Origin: Oncomelania hupensis
Lineage: Eukaryota; Mollusca; Gastropoda; Littorinimorpha; Pomatiopsidae
DNA: 64,000 nucleotides
Reading direction: 5' to 3'
NCBI GenBank assembly: GCA_036898135.1
Contig: CM072525.1
Location: forward strand, 26,122,559-26,186,558
Part shown: one piece after another, positions 1 through 10,511 of the stretch
Position numbering within the stretch: the first letter of the stretch is position 1
Layout of the letters: each line of letters opens with the position of its first letter
Made by a program: the position numbers and the translations under genes
Notes under the pieces: generated by a model
What the model was told of the DNA's origin: nothing
Database searches by the model: none
The model's input: only the letters and a program-made list of their open reading frames with translations

Positions 1-227
1 TCTCAAATAATATCGAGCAACTAAAAACACCAAAGTTATACAAAGCTTCTTGTAATAACAACGCAAAATCAAATCAAAGATAAATACACTCTATTACTGC
101 ATGCGTTGCAAGATAAAATGAACAGATCTATCGAGCGCGTCACACACGCAAGCCTACCATTGCACGCGCTTCACACATAATATCGTGCGCATTTCACACG
201 CACCATCATGTGCGTTTCAACGTAAAA
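1..227 (-). repeat. Antisense LTR fragment (same family as the solo LTR at 26906-27518)
   Basis: Positions 1-150 read as the reverse complement of about 26930-27085, including a block around GCAAAATCAAATCAAAGATA and the segment AGATCTATCG. The end CAACGTAAAA at 218-227 corresponds to the reversed LTR start TGTTACGTT. The copy runs off the window edge and carries extra GCG/CACAC-rich sequence near 150-210. It abuts gypsy pol of opposite orientation, so it looks like a separate LTR insertion rather than this gypsy's own LTR. The gypsy's own 3' LTR starts differently, with TGTTGAG. Confidence 0.75.
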
Positions 228-358
228 GTGTGCCTATACCACTATTGAACAAAGTTAAAAATGAACTCACACGTATGCAACGTGTAGGCATCATCGAAGA
301 AATCCGCGAACCTACAGAATGGTGCGCGCCAATGGTGCCGGTGCAGAAGAAGAACGGA
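228..358 (+). pseudogene. pol: Ty3/gypsy pol, start of the reverse transcriptase (5' piece)
   Basis: The frame through 228-358 encodes the N-terminal edge of a Ty3/gypsy reverse transcriptase. It contains PIPLLNKVKNEL, GIIEEIREPTEWCAP and VPVQKKNG. This run before the RT finger domain is diagnostic for Ty3/gypsy. It stops at KKNG because a LINE is inserted at 359, and the next expected residues (IRICTDFKRLN) resume at about 2009. Gag and protease lie off the window or are missing. Confidence 0.85.
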
Positions 359-1809
359 TTTCTCGTTTAGAACAAGGCGTAGTTGATGGTGATGCTGACT
401 TTGAGATCGATGGTGCCACAGTTGAGTCCATGTTTAAAAGACTGAATCTGAGAAAGGCCACTGGCCCTGATGGTATAGGGGGTAGGACCTTGAAGTGGTG
501 CGCTGCACAGTTGTGCTTAGTATTCAGTCAGCTATTCTCGTGGTCAGTCAGGGATTGTGTTGTACCTAGTGTATGGAAACACTCTATCATCTGTCCCGTG
601 CCCAAAAACAGTAAACCCAAAGAACTCAACGACTATCGCCCTGTTGCCCTGACATCCATAGCTATGAAATGTCTCGAACGGATTCTTCTCTCTCATCTTC
701 TTTGTCACACTCAGCCTTTCACTGATCCTCTTCAATTTGCATACAAACCCAATCGTAGTATCGACGACGCTACTCTGACGCTTCTTCACAATGCGTATGA
801 TCACTTAGAGACCTCTGGTTCCTTTGTCCGCATTCTATTTATAGACTTTTCTTCTGCTTTCAATACCATACAGCCACACCTCATGGCTCAGAAGCTTTTG
901 TCTTACACTGTCCCTCCTAGACTCGTCCTGTGGATCGTTCACTTCCTCGTGTCCAGATCTCAGGTTGTCCGCTTTCACTCTGCTGTCTCATCTCTCAAAC
1001 AAACGTCCACAGGAGCTCCTCAGGGTACGGTTCTTTCTCCGGTACTTTTCACGCTCTACACAAACGACTGCAGAGGAACTGATGCCTCACCGGTCATAAA
1101 GTACTCGGATGACTCTGCCCTTGTGGACCTGTCCAATTCAAATGCTGTGTATTTCTCTGCAGTTGATAGGTTCAGCTCCTGGTGCAAACAAAACTATCTG
1201 GACTTAAATGTCAAGAAAACTAAGGAACTGGTCATTGACTTTCGTAAAAACAACACTCTCATTCCAGACCTTGTCATTGATGGTGTTACAGTCGAGAGAG
1301 TCACCAAATACAAATACCTGGGAACCATCATTGACGAGAAACTGAACTTCACTGCAAACACCCAGGCCATACACAAAAAATGTCAGTCTAGAATTTACTG
1401 CCTTCAAAAACTTCGAAATCTCCAAGTCAGTAGCCGCATCCTTCAGACCTTTTACTCTTCTTTTATTGAGTCCGTTCTTACCTTTTCTTTTATCTGCTGG
1501 TATGGAAGTTTGTGTGTAAAAAACAAAAGTATTCTGGATCGAGTAGTGAAAGTCTGTGGGAGGGTTGTAGGAGTGAAACAAGAGAGTCTGCAGGTGTTGT
1601 ATGAAAGACGTGTTGTGCAGAAAGCTATTTGCTTTGTGCTGGATAGCACTCATGTGCTTGCGCACCACTTCCAGCTCCTGCCTACCAAACACCAAGGGTC
1701 AGAACTCTCAGAACGAAAAACAGTTTTATTCCAAAGGCTGTCTCATTACTTAATAAATGACATGTGTGTGTATGTGTGTGTGTGTGTGTGTTTTGTTTGC
1801 CCAAAATAA
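359..1809 (+). pseudogene. LINE reverse transcriptase, open but lacking its N-terminal half
   Basis: The frame is open for about 480 codons. It begins with a fragment upstream of KATGPDGIGG (RT motif 0/1) and continues through LNDYRPVALTS, FAYKPNRSIDDA, FIDFSSAFNTIQPH (motif A with catalytic Asp), STGAPQGTVLSP (motif B) and KYSDDSALV (motif C, YSDD box). A thumb/C-terminal region follows, including YKYLG. The first 13 codons from the ATG at 319 belong to the gypsy sequence, so 359 is the LINE limit. RT activity would require the missing endonuclease domain. Related to the minus-strand LINE at 21421-23820. Confidence 0.85.
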
Positions 1810-2008
1810 TCTCATTTCACATTTGCTGTCGTTTAATGTTAGCATGCATAAGTGTAATTCTATTCATATGTGACTGTGCATTTGTATCCTCATTGTCATT
1901 ATGATTGTTATTATTATTGTGATGTTTATTCCTTGTTGATTGTAATTGTACACCACAATGTAATTTATTGTAAAAGATAATAAAGTTGTCTTATCTTATC
2001 TTATCTTA
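359..2008 (+). mobile_element. 5'-truncated CR1/Rex1-like LINE inserted in gypsy pol
   Basis: It occupies the gap between the two gypsy RT pieces. It contains most of an RT domain, a 3' UTR with a GT-rich run (1762-1790), and the end AATAAAGTTGT followed by TCTTATCTTATCTTATCTTA (pentamer tail). The endonuclease half is absent, as expected for 5' truncation during target-primed reverse transcription. I see no convincing target-site duplication at the junctions. Confidence 0.85.
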
Positions 2009-2589
2009 GACATCAGAATCTGCACTGACTTCAAAAGACTTAACATGGCAGTAAGAAGAGAACGATGCGTACTTCCCATACTTGAAGACGCACTCCACAA
2101 GCTGAAGGGCTCTGCAGTCTACAGCAAGCTGGACGCTACTTCAGGCTTCTATCAGATACCTCTGGATGAAATTCAGCAAAACTGACCACTTTCATAAGCC
2201 CTTTTGGCCGGTACTATTACCGCCGCTTGCCGTTCGGGATCTCGTCAGCACCCGAAATCTTCCAGAGAACAATGGAAACTCTTCTCCAAGGTCAAGACCA
2301 TGTTCTGTGCTACTTCGACGATATTCTGGTGTATAGTGACAATGAGAACGATCACCAGAAACATCTCATCGCCACCATCGACAAGCTGACTGAAGCTGGA
2401 CTGAAACTCAACAAAGAAAAGTGTGTGTTCTCAAAGCCAGATATAAAATTTCTGGGCTACATCATCAGTCGTGATGGAGTTCGGCCAGACCCGAGAAAGG
2501 TCGACGCAATCCTGAAGATGCCGGATCCAACCGATGTGAATGAACTGAGGCGCTTCTTGGGAATGGTGAATTTCCTGGGGCGCTACTAG
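2009..2589 (+). pseudogene. pol: Ty3/gypsy reverse transcriptase, catalytic part
   Basis: Continues the gypsy RT after the LINE. It shows IRICTDFKRLN, a YSKLDATSGFYQIPL motif A, FGISSAPEIFQR, and the YFDDILVYS box (YFDD is the polymerase aspartate pair). The connection region follows with FLGYIISRDGV and ELRRFLGMVNFLGRY. The frame shifts once near 2180, just after the motif A block, and the RT ends at a TAG (2587-2589) where the next domain continues in the same frame. Confidence 0.9.
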
Positions 2590-4547
2590 CCAAATCTCTC
2601 GACTGTGTTACAGCCAATGACTGAACTTCTCAAGAAAGAACGCGCCTGGACTTGGGGCCCAGCGCAAGCAAACGCCGTAGAGCAAGTGAAGAAACTCTTA
2701 ACGAACGCACCAACGCTTGTCTTCTTCGACCCATCAAAGCCGACAGTCGTGAGCAGCGACGCGAGTTCTTATGGGATCGGAGGAGTCCTACTCCAAGATC
2801 ATGGAGGCACCTTGAAACCAGTTGCATACTGCTCTCGTACTCTCACAGCGACAGAGCGCAGGTATGCTCAAATTGAGAAAGAATGTCTCGCAGCCGTTTG
2901 GTCCTGTGAACGTTTTGATCGTTACCTCATCGGGCTTGAGTCGTTCAACCTAGAAACAGACCACAAGCCGCTTGTGCTGTTGGTGAACACGAAAGACCTT
3001 TCAGAAACTCCGATACGCTGTCAACGCATGCTGATGCGTTTCCTTCACTTCAAGGTCATAGCCACATACACACCTGGCAAGAACATGATGGTACCAGATC
3101 AACTTTCCCGCAGTCCGTCGGCGACGCGGTACCCAGAAATGATCTTCACAGAAGACGACGTTGAGGCTCAAGTGAACGTCGTAACATCGAACTGGCCACT
3201 GTCCGATGCTAAATTGGACAAAATCAGAGCAGAGACGCAGCGTGACGTCACACTGAGGAACGCCATTGAATACACAGAAGAAGGATGGCCAGCGTACAAA
3301 GAAGATGTGAAGCTCGCTGCAAGAAACCTCTTCGCAGTCCGAGGAGAACTGAGCGTGGTGAATGGCATTCTCACCAAAGGGGAGAGAATAGTCGTGCCAT
3401 ACTCTATGAGAAATAAAATTTTAAACTGCATACATGAGGGACATCTAGGTCTGACTAAATGCAGAGAGCGTGCAAACCAGTGTGTTTGGTGGCCACAAAT
3501 CACAAAAGATATAAAAGACAAAGTTGCCTCATGCAGATACTGTGTCGAACAGAAACCTTCGCAACACAGAGAACCTCTGATTCCTTCACAGTTGCCAGAT
3601 CGCCCATTTCAGAAAATAGGCATCGACATTTGTGAACTGAAGGGAAAACACTATCTTGTTTCCATAGACTATTATTCAAGATGGATCGACATTGCATATC
3701 TGAATAGTCTGTCATCCAGTGCAGTCATCGGAAAACTAAAGAACAATTTTGCATTTCATGGAATACCAGAGACTGTAATCTCAGATAACGGGACACAGTT
3801 CAGTTCTGTGGAATTCAAGAAATTTTCAGAAGACTGGAATTTTCAGCATATAACTTCCAGTCCACACTATCCACAGTCAAATGGGGAGGCGGAGAGAGCC
3901 GTCAAAACAGCAAAGGACATTAAGAGACAAGAAGACGCGTTCAGAGCTTTACTCGTCTATCGCTCAAACCCCATTCCAGCATTAGGAGCGAGCCCAGCAG
4001 AAATCGCCCTAGGCCGCAAGTTGAGAACAACGCTTCCGACGTTGCCTCAGAATCTGAAGTCACGTGTTGTTGATCCTGAAGTTCTTCGATCACGTGGCAA
4101 CGCTGTAAACAAAGCAGGAAAAAGAACTATGATCGCCATCATGGTGTGAAGTCACTCCCTGACCTCCAGCCCGGTGACCAAGTCCTCGTCAAAATTGATG
4201 GAGAGAAAGGAGGGTGGAAGCAGCAGGCCGAAGTGAGGGAAAAATGTGCGCCGAGGTCGTACATACTACATACCCCAGGTGGACTGATCAGACGCAACCG
4301 CAAACACTTGCGGCTATGCCCGCCGTCGCCAGACGACCGCAGCAACTATGCAGCAACGAGCACGCCAGTGTTCGTGCCCAGCAGTGTACCAGTGACTCAG
4401 CAGAGCCAGCAGGAGATGACCAGAAAGCCACTGCCAGACCGCAGCTCTATGGTGATGTCACCGAGGCCACCCCTGTTCCAGCTGCCGAGGCCGCCATCGC
4501 CTCAGAAGTCTCCGCCAGTGCAACTGCCTGAGACACACCAGCCCTAG
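2590..4547 (+). pseudogene. pol: Ty3/gypsy RNase H and integrase
   Basis: This is the same frame as the RT after one TAG. RNase H is recognised by VVSSDASSYGIGGVLLQ, IEKECLAAVW and TDHKPL. The integrase has an H2C2 zinc-binding module (HEGHLG, then CRYC near 3530-3545) and a DDE core: Asp in IGIDICEL and VSIDYYSRW, Asp in ISDNGTQFSS, Glu in SNGEAERAVK. The C-terminal part (LQPGDQVLVKI, near 4155-4200) is in another frame after a shift near 4140. It ends in a proline/glutamine-rich tail. No chromodomain or envelope gene is visible. Confidence 0.88.
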
Positions 4548-5230
4548 CCGTGCCGCCGCCAAAGCAGCCCGAGCATAGCGGACAGTCAGTACCAGCATCA
4601 CTCTACCATACACGTAGTGGAAGAATGATCCACAAGCCAGCCAGGTTCCTGAACTGAAGTGCTTGACTGTATTAAGATTTGAGTTATGTACTAAGGATAA
4701 TTGCACTCTTTCAAATGTGCTGGTAGTGTTAGCCTTCATCTCTGTTTGAACAGTTAAAGTTAAAAATGCAGTGATATATAAGTTTATAGGAAGTGAGAAT
4801 ATTCACAAGAATTATTATTTGAAATGCCTATGAGTATTATTATGAAAAGCAATTTCAAGAAAAAGACATTACTTATAATAGTATAAAATAGAAAGTGGAA
4901 GGTTCAGGCAAAACTGTGAAGATGATGAACATTTATTCCAGACATTCATTCAGCAAAAAAGACTTGTTATGAATAATAATTATTTTATAAAGGTTTTAAT
5001 TCTCAGTGAAGAGAAGATAACACAAAAGTGCTAGAATAATTTGCATTATGTTTTTGCCAGAACTGTAAACAGTTCATGATTTTAGTCAAGGCTTGTTTAT
5101 AGTTTAAGTTGTGCTGGTATTTTTAGTTTATGTTGCTCTGCATCAAACTTGAAAGAGATATATTAAGAAACAGTTAAATGTTATGATAATAATTGAAATC
5201 AGTATTTTGTAGAGAAGACTAAAATACTTA
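4548..5230 (+). other. Gypsy 3' non-coding sequence
   Basis: AT-rich, no open frame worth calling, no repeats that I recognise. It lies between the end of pol and the polypurine tract, the place where an env gene or 3' UTR would be. Confidence 0.4.
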
Positions 5231-5330
5231 GGAAGGGAGGTGTGTTGAGATTAATACTGGATTACTTCCCTTTAACCACTACACTGTTTGTAATGAATAT
5301 TTTTGGGTTAGAGATTAAAGAAGCTTCCAC
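5231..5330 (+). repeat. Polypurine tract and truncated 3' LTR start
   Basis: GGAAGGGAGGTG (5231-5242) is a typical plus-strand primer site, followed at once by TGTTGAG, matching the TG start of LTRs. Only about 90 bp can belong to the LTR before the capsid gene of the next element. Either the LTR was cut by that insertion or it continues unrecognised. Confidence 0.55.
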
Positions 5331-5334
5331 TGCA

Positions 5335-6390
5335 TCATGGCGTATGAATGACATGCTTGTGTGAATGCTGCACTAAAACGCGTGCGCCCAAACATAGCCA
5401 ACCTGATAAACACATCGAACCATCAAAGCACTCATCAAACTGTTGAAATCCCATCATTCCATTCACAAATAATTGATTAGGCTTACCCTCAATCACAACA
5501 GACACTTTTGTAAAATTCGGATTTATAAAATTTTCACTGTCACGATTATAATTAGATTCTTTCACAAACAACAACAGTATGCCTTTAAAACTTCGAGCAG
5601 GTGAATTTATGTTGATGGTCCATAATGCGTCTAATAAATCTTTATTAAACTGCCTGTAGAGGACAATCCTATCATAATAAATTGCTAGTTTGTCATATTG
5701 CCCCCTGATCATCCTACTGAGTTCGGCGTGAGTGACCACTTCATATTCAAGTGATGTCTGTAATTGTATAACAAGCATCATTGTCAGAGCTAATTACTAC
5801 TTGAGAATAATCATTACAAATAATTTCGTAAGACAGCCTATCGTTAAATGAACCTTGATGAAATGGCAGATGACTGTGTAGCAGTTCAAAATCAAGGGGA
5901 AAATAAAACCTGTTTTTGTACACAGCAGCTAATGCATTTTCACTTTTGTTGGAAGTGATAGCACTGCCAGCTTTGATTCGAACTTTTGCCACGCTGGCCC
6001 CTTGAATCCCTTGACCAACCAAATCTTCCCTTTCAAATTTACTCAGCCAGAGATCTGTATAACAAAACAAAACACCTACGTCATCTATACTTTGGATTTC
6101 TCGCCCCTCAAGTTTAATAACCATTCTTTTAATTAAAGCTCTACCTAGATTGTTGACTATGGTTTTGTTAGGACCTTGTCAGAATCCAGACTAATTTTAA
6201 ATCTCAATTTAGGACTGCCTGGAACTATTACATCATCAGGGCCTAAATTTGGAAATCGTATGGTTAGTAGCTGATTAGGCTCTATGCTGCTTGGATTGTT
6301 TGTAATAATTATTGTGCTTTTCTCACAATTGATGCCTAAAGGCGTCCTCAATCCGCGTGTAGGGTCTAACAAGTTTCTGTAGCTTTGCAT
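5335..6390 (-). pseudogene. Candidate major capsid protein of the Polinton-like element (frameshifted)
   Basis: About 350 codons from the ATG at 6390 to the stop at 5335. Recognisable blocks are LLDPTRGLRTPLGINC near the start, RFPNLGPDDVIVPG, SIDDVGVLFCYTDLW, RFYFPLDFELLHSHLPF and ARSFKGILLLF. From memory of the family these match a widespread metazoan protein linked to Polinton-type capsids; the double-jelly-roll fold is inference and a structure search should confirm it. Two frameshifts (near 6165 and near 5765) break it, so no full-length product is expected. It diverges from the next gene (ATG 6419) across only 28 bp. Confidence 0.65.
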
Positions 6391-6418
6391 TTTTAATGTG
6401 ATAAAAAAATATTTAAAA
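6391..6418. promoter_or_regulatory. 28-bp divergent intergenic region
   Basis: The capsid candidate (minus) and the 6419 gene (plus) start back to back. The spacer is almost pure A/T and includes ATAAAAAAATATTTAAAA, so any shared promoter must be very compact or overlap the coding sequence. Function is inferred from position only. Confidence 0.35.
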
Positions 6419-6745
6419 ATGGCAAAAGGCAATGAAGCTCCGGATGAAGTGTTTAAACCTGATGAACCTAATAAATCTAATGAAGACCATGACGTTACAC
6501 TGCTTTCAATGGTAGGTGACGACATGAGCCAAACAAGACCAAGTATAAGAGAAGAATTAGGTCAAGTAACTGAAACCCAAAAAGCCAGAAAAATCAATAA
6601 ATTTTACAATTACATAGGGCGCGAGTTACCGGAATATGTTAGTCCCAGTGACTTCAAGCTAGACAAAAATAATCACTTGTTTATAAACACTATTGTATCC
6701 GGTAAAAAAAGTAAGAGTACAGTTAACTATGTCAAAGAATCCTGA
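6419..6745 (+). CDS. Small acidic/basic protein next to the capsid gene
   Basis: The start is taken at 6419 (MAKGNEAPDEVF) rather than the upstream non-ATG extension, because it leaves a clean divergent spacer. It gives about 108 residues. The first half is acidic and polar (DEPNKSNEDHD). The second half has an amphipathic segment (KINKFYNYIGRELPEY) and a basic end (SGKKSKSTVNYVK). No signal peptide or membrane segment is visible. It is one of two virus-like element genes here without an obvious lesion. Function unknown; position suggests a virion or DNA-binding accessory protein. Confidence 0.55.
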   Translation: MAKGNEAPDEVFKPDEPNKSNEDHDVTLLSMVGDDMSQTRPSIREELGQVTETQKARKINKFYNYIGRELPEYVSPSDFKLDKNNHLFINTIVSGKKSKSTVNYVKES

Positions 6746-6829
6746 TAAATTTTATGCTGGTCTACATTGAAAACTAAACTCCCAGTGACTGTAATACGAT
6801 CATTGGGGCTTTCCGATAACAGACCATTG

Positions 6830-7697
6830 CATAGGCAAGCAGAGTGTCACTTCAACGAATAGAGGCATTGTTACCAAATTCAGAAATAGGGCTACAAGAC
6901 TTAACTGACTCTGCATTACAAGTAAATACAGAGTTAAAAACTTTACAAACAAAAGCGGACACTAATGTTGATCAGGTTATGGAAACTATCAATGACCGCC
7001 ATTATTGCCACTGCGCGAGCTTCAAGGCTTAGATAAAGCTTTACAATCTGTAAGAGGGGAGACAATGATGAATTTAGCCAAGCTCAGTGAGCTCGACAAA
7101 CATAGAAAAACAAAAAACAAAAAGAATAAACTAGCAGAAGCTGATGACTTGAACTTAAGCATGGAGGTCAAACAGATGATCCAAAAGAAGCTCGCGGACC
7201 TTTACACAGAACGCTCAGCGAGGCTAGAAGCCTTATCCATTAACAGAGAAAAATTAATAACTAATTTCGCCAGAATAAAAGAAAGGTGCATAAAATTTTA
7301 CACGAAGACACTACACTTGCAGAAAGAATTCAAACACTGCTCAGAGAGCAAGGGTGTTACAATATTTAGCATTCTTACAGCTGTTGGGATGACAATAAGT
7401 ACACTAGTCTTAGCACTGACTAGAACCGTAGGCATTAGTGGCAGTGGACCTGACGGTGGATCTGGCGGTATCTGTGGTAGTCCGGTTAAAGACTGGATTA
7501 AGAAGACATTACAAAACATAGCTAACTTATTGAAACGCCTAGGTGACAAACTTGTAGACGCACTTCCAGGAATATTAGGTTCTGTATTTTCATGGATATT
7601 TAATACTGCTTCTAAAGTTGTCTGGGCGTCTGAACATCTGTGGTCTTTGTTTATAATAATATTACTCTGGTTACTTAAAATAGTAAATCACAATTAA
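6830..7697 (+). pseudogene. Coiled-coil protein with glycine-rich linker and membrane segments
   Basis: It reads as two overlapping frames joined by a shift near 7005-7030. The N-terminal half is rich in heptad-like Leu/Lys/Glu (LSELDKHRKTKNKKNKLAEA, then MIQKKLADLYTERSARL) and should form coiled coil. Next come a hydrophobic helix (ILTAVGMTISTLVLAL), a Gly/Ser-rich linker (GSGPDGGSGG), an amphipathic region (NLLKRLGDKLVDALPGIL) and a C-terminal membrane segment (LFIIILLWLLKIV). The true start is unclear: a stop lies just upstream and the first Met-like codon is GTG. The layout resembles membrane-active virion proteins, by inference only. Confidence 0.5.
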
Positions 7698-8760
7698 TCC
7701 TGCAAACAATAAACCACCTGTAAGCGCTAGACCCATGATCAATAACCAGTGGTAGATAAGTTCATTATTACCAGTAAATACCATATTCGCTGTATTCACT
7801 GTATTCACCACATTCGCTGTATTTAATTATTCAATGTATTTATTGTAGGATTGTAGCCTATATGAAATTGAGGGTCGGCAATCACTATATTGTTGTTGTA
7901 GTTTGATATAGTTCCTATCCTAAGCTGAAGATCTGAAGGCAACATTATACAGTCCTAAACCTATTATGTAATCTACTTTCAATCTAGCATACTTTAAAGT
8001 GTCCTGATATCTTTTAATACTCGCGGCAAATCTACTGCCGAATTAATGGAATCTTCTATGTTGACTAGAAACTGCTTTTGTGCATCGAAGCTAGTTCCCC
8101 CAATGATATTACTTTGTGTTTCCGCTTGAGACCCAAGAATGCACCACGCATACGTACAAATAGATTCATTCAGTCTTTCCACCCCACTTTGGGTAAATCC
8201 GTTTGATGTGTCCAAATTAAAAGTGCTGTATGCTATGTGTTTTTGTCTGATATAAAGTAATCGAACTTGGCTGTTGTAGTTAAATGATGTGAATCCAGGT
8301 ACGTAAGGCCCCGGATATAAATTACCTACAGCATATCTAAATAAAGTCCCCATTCCGTGATTGAGGTCTAGTTTTTTATCTGAAGTCTGTTTTAGTATCA
8401 ATTCCGAATTCATTGCACAACCTTTGATACTTTTTGTCAAAGCTGTTGTTAAATGGATTAAAGTTTTTGTCGGTGGGTAACGGAGCCTGAAGTTCAGACA
8501 ACACCCATCTCACTTGATAATACAAATGGAACAGATAAATAGACTTCAACGTAGGATCTGGGTGATTAAGGTGATGAACGTAAGAAACTCCTGCAACCAG
8601 TTGTAGCGCAAGACACGGCAAAATTAACCTGATTCTGAAAGAACTGCATACCCCCATTGTTTAGCCATTGGTTAGCTAAAAAGTCGCTCGTAATATCTGG
8701 GTTGAGGTAATGATTAAAAATATTATGGGGGCTAGTTTTAAAATGAACGTTTGCTGCCAC
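7671..8760 (-). pseudogene. C-terminally membrane-anchored protein of the Polinton-like element
   Basis: Starts at the ATG near 8760 (MAANVHFKTS) and can be followed across several frames to a TAA at 7671-7673, about 360 codons. Blocks include YQVRWVLSELQAPLP, LYPGPYVPGFTSFNY, ESICTYAWCILGSQ and GTSFDAQKQFLV. After about 7840 comes a degenerate Asn/Thr/Val-Asn linker (NTANVVNTVNTAN), then a hydrophobic helix (WLLIMGLALTGGLLFAG). The gene overlaps the end of the plus-strand coiled-coil gene by 27 bp, tail to tail. Frameshifts near 8600, 8400 and 7900 break it. I do not recognise a named family; a virion surface or membrane role is a guess from the anchor. Confidence 0.5.
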
Positions 8761-8875
8761 AGCTATTATCAGCTTGGTTAGGTCAACTGCTTTTTCGTAC
8801 TAATAAGGCCCTGTAGTATACTTTGCAGCTTTATTATATTTATAATGTGCATACATTTTTATTATATTAAAAAAT

Positions 8876-9603
8876 ATGTTTGTAACTTTTGAATCTGTAA
8901 ACTCAGGCTACCCATTGAACTTCGTCATCCTATTGACAACACAAACAACGACCTTAAAGTAGGCATCATCCTACACGAAATATTCTACACGGTTAAATGG
9001 GTAAATATTAGTCATGATCTAAACAACAACTGGATAATGATTAATAAAAAAAGGCACTTTATTCATGCCGGCTATTATGACTTCTGCAAACCTACTGAAG
9101 AATTGTTTAAACCTCATTCGATTGAAGCAAAAATGAACCCTGCTAACTTGATAGTAAATTTAACTTTCCATAAAAACCAGCATAAAGACATTACCAGCGT
9201 TACACTTGCGCCAAAGCTGGCAGAAATATTAGGTTTCTGTGGCAATGAATTATTTTTTGACTCCAGCATCAGCGGCAACTATGACAACGTCTTCATCGGC
9301 AGTACTTTAAAATTTATTGGAACAAAACCTATGAATTTGTTAATTAATAATAGATTGTTTGTGTACCTTCATCAACTGAAGACATCAGAAAACTTAGTAA
9401 ACGGAACTCCTAGTACATTGCTAAGGATAATTTCAACTCAGAAAGAATCTTACTGAGATCCAGTTTCATTAAAATTTCTGCCTCAAATGCGCCACTTAAG
9501 TCAGGACTATCATACTAGTTTCTGCTTCAAAATAACTAACCAAAACAACGAAATTGTAGACTTTGATTTTGAAGATCTTACAATTATTCTTGAGATAAAA
9601 TAA
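8876..9603 (+). pseudogene. Penton/minor-capsid-like jelly-roll candidate
   Basis: The ATG at 8876 opens a frame that shifts near 8930; the rest is one frame to TAA 9601-9603 with a TGA at 9454-9456. The C-terminal half has the pattern of these proteins: NRLFVYLHQLK, a TLLRIIST strand, then FCFKITNQNNEIVDF and a final strand LTIILEIK. This beta-rich ending is what I know from penton-like single-jelly-roll proteins of Polinton/adintovirus elements. A structure comparison is needed to be certain. Likely a vertex capsid protein in the intact ancestor. Confidence 0.5.
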
Positions 9604-9624
9604 AGTTTAATTTTAAAACATACA

Positions 9625-10471
9625 ATGTCAAACGGTAACCTGTCCTACCATTGAACTGAAAGACCTAGCAGACACAATTGACTTTGATGCGAATGCTATT
9701 GTTGGGTCTATTTACGGTTTCGAATTTACACCAACTGGATATTATAAACGAATACTAGTACCGTCAGTGCCGTCAGCAGTGCCGCCATCAGTGCCAGAAA
9801 AACCATCTATCGATCAGCTAAAGGATTTTAGTGCCGGTAAAGTAGAGCCTGATTTTAAGTATGCTATTACTAAACGAAAAAATACCTGGTCTTTAACACC
9901 TGTAGACACAGAATTAGATTGGCTTATCAAATTCAAGTGCGAAAGCCCATACACTTTTATGGGACCAGACAATAAATTTAAGAAAATTATTAATGCTGGG
10001 CCTGTGTTAGTTAGTCTAGTGCTGGATGAAAATAATCGAGAAAACATAGAAATCAAAGCCTATAAAATAACTATGCATGTTTTACATAAGCGTGATACAG
10101 CTGGGAAAAATGTTAGAGTTGTACTACAGCCTCCTCTGCTAGGTAGTGCAGCTATGATAGTACTTGACATAATTGCTCACAAACCTACGCAGAGAAACGT
10201 TCATGTAATTCCGCACGTGACTCTAAGTTGGACTGATTTAGATGAGGAACCCAGACGAATTACAGTATTTATGAAGAAAAGAGAAAATGAAGATCAGTAC
10301 TCTGTATTTGCTTCCTCGCCCAAGATAACTTTTGTCCCTGTCACAAATCCTATTGAAAAAATAGTGCAAATTAACCTAGACAACGTAGATCAGTTAGCAT
10401 TGTATTTCAGCAATCAGATATTTTCTGATAGTCAAATAGAATATTTTGCTAATAAACTAAAATCAAGCTAA
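9625..10471 (+). pseudogene. Uncharacterised conserved-looking protein (about 280 codons)
   Basis: The ATG at 9625 (MSNGN) is followed by one frameshift near 9645, after which the frame is open to TAA at 10469-10471. A Pro/Ser/Val-rich low-complexity stretch near 9765-9800 separates a short N-terminal domain from a beta-rich body (NAGPVLVSLVLDENN, HVIPHVTLSWTDLDEE, KITFVPVTNP). No membrane segment. Nothing in it names an enzyme. It sits 22 bp after the penton-like gene and 40 bp before the next gene, so it probably shares their late/structural role. Confidence 0.5.
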
Positions 10472-10511
10472 TTATTGTTAATTAATAAAAAGCTTTTTTC
10501 ACACTAAAAAT

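Larger units (their letters stand above)
228..5330 (+). mobile_element. Ty3/gypsy LTR retrotransposon, 5'-incomplete, split by a LINE
   Basis: The order is RT (two pieces), RNase H, integrase zinc-binding domain, integrase core and C-terminal region. About 700 bp of AT-rich 3' sequence follows, then a polypurine tract (5231-5242) and a putative LTR start TGTTGAG at 5243. The reading frame has a frameshift near 2180, a TAG at 2587-2589 and a frameshift near 4140, so it is dead. The right limit is uncertain: the LTR is followed within about 90 bp by the capsid gene of a Polinton-like element. Confidence 0.8.

Noticed and set aside
319..358. ATG at 319 as the LINE ORF start
   Set aside because: 319-358 is gypsy RT in another frame; the LINE begins at 359.
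7994..8000. Stop at 7994 as the true end of the minus-strand membrane gene
   Set aside because: Coding-like sequence, an Asn/Thr linker and a membrane helix continue to 7671 in adjoining frames.
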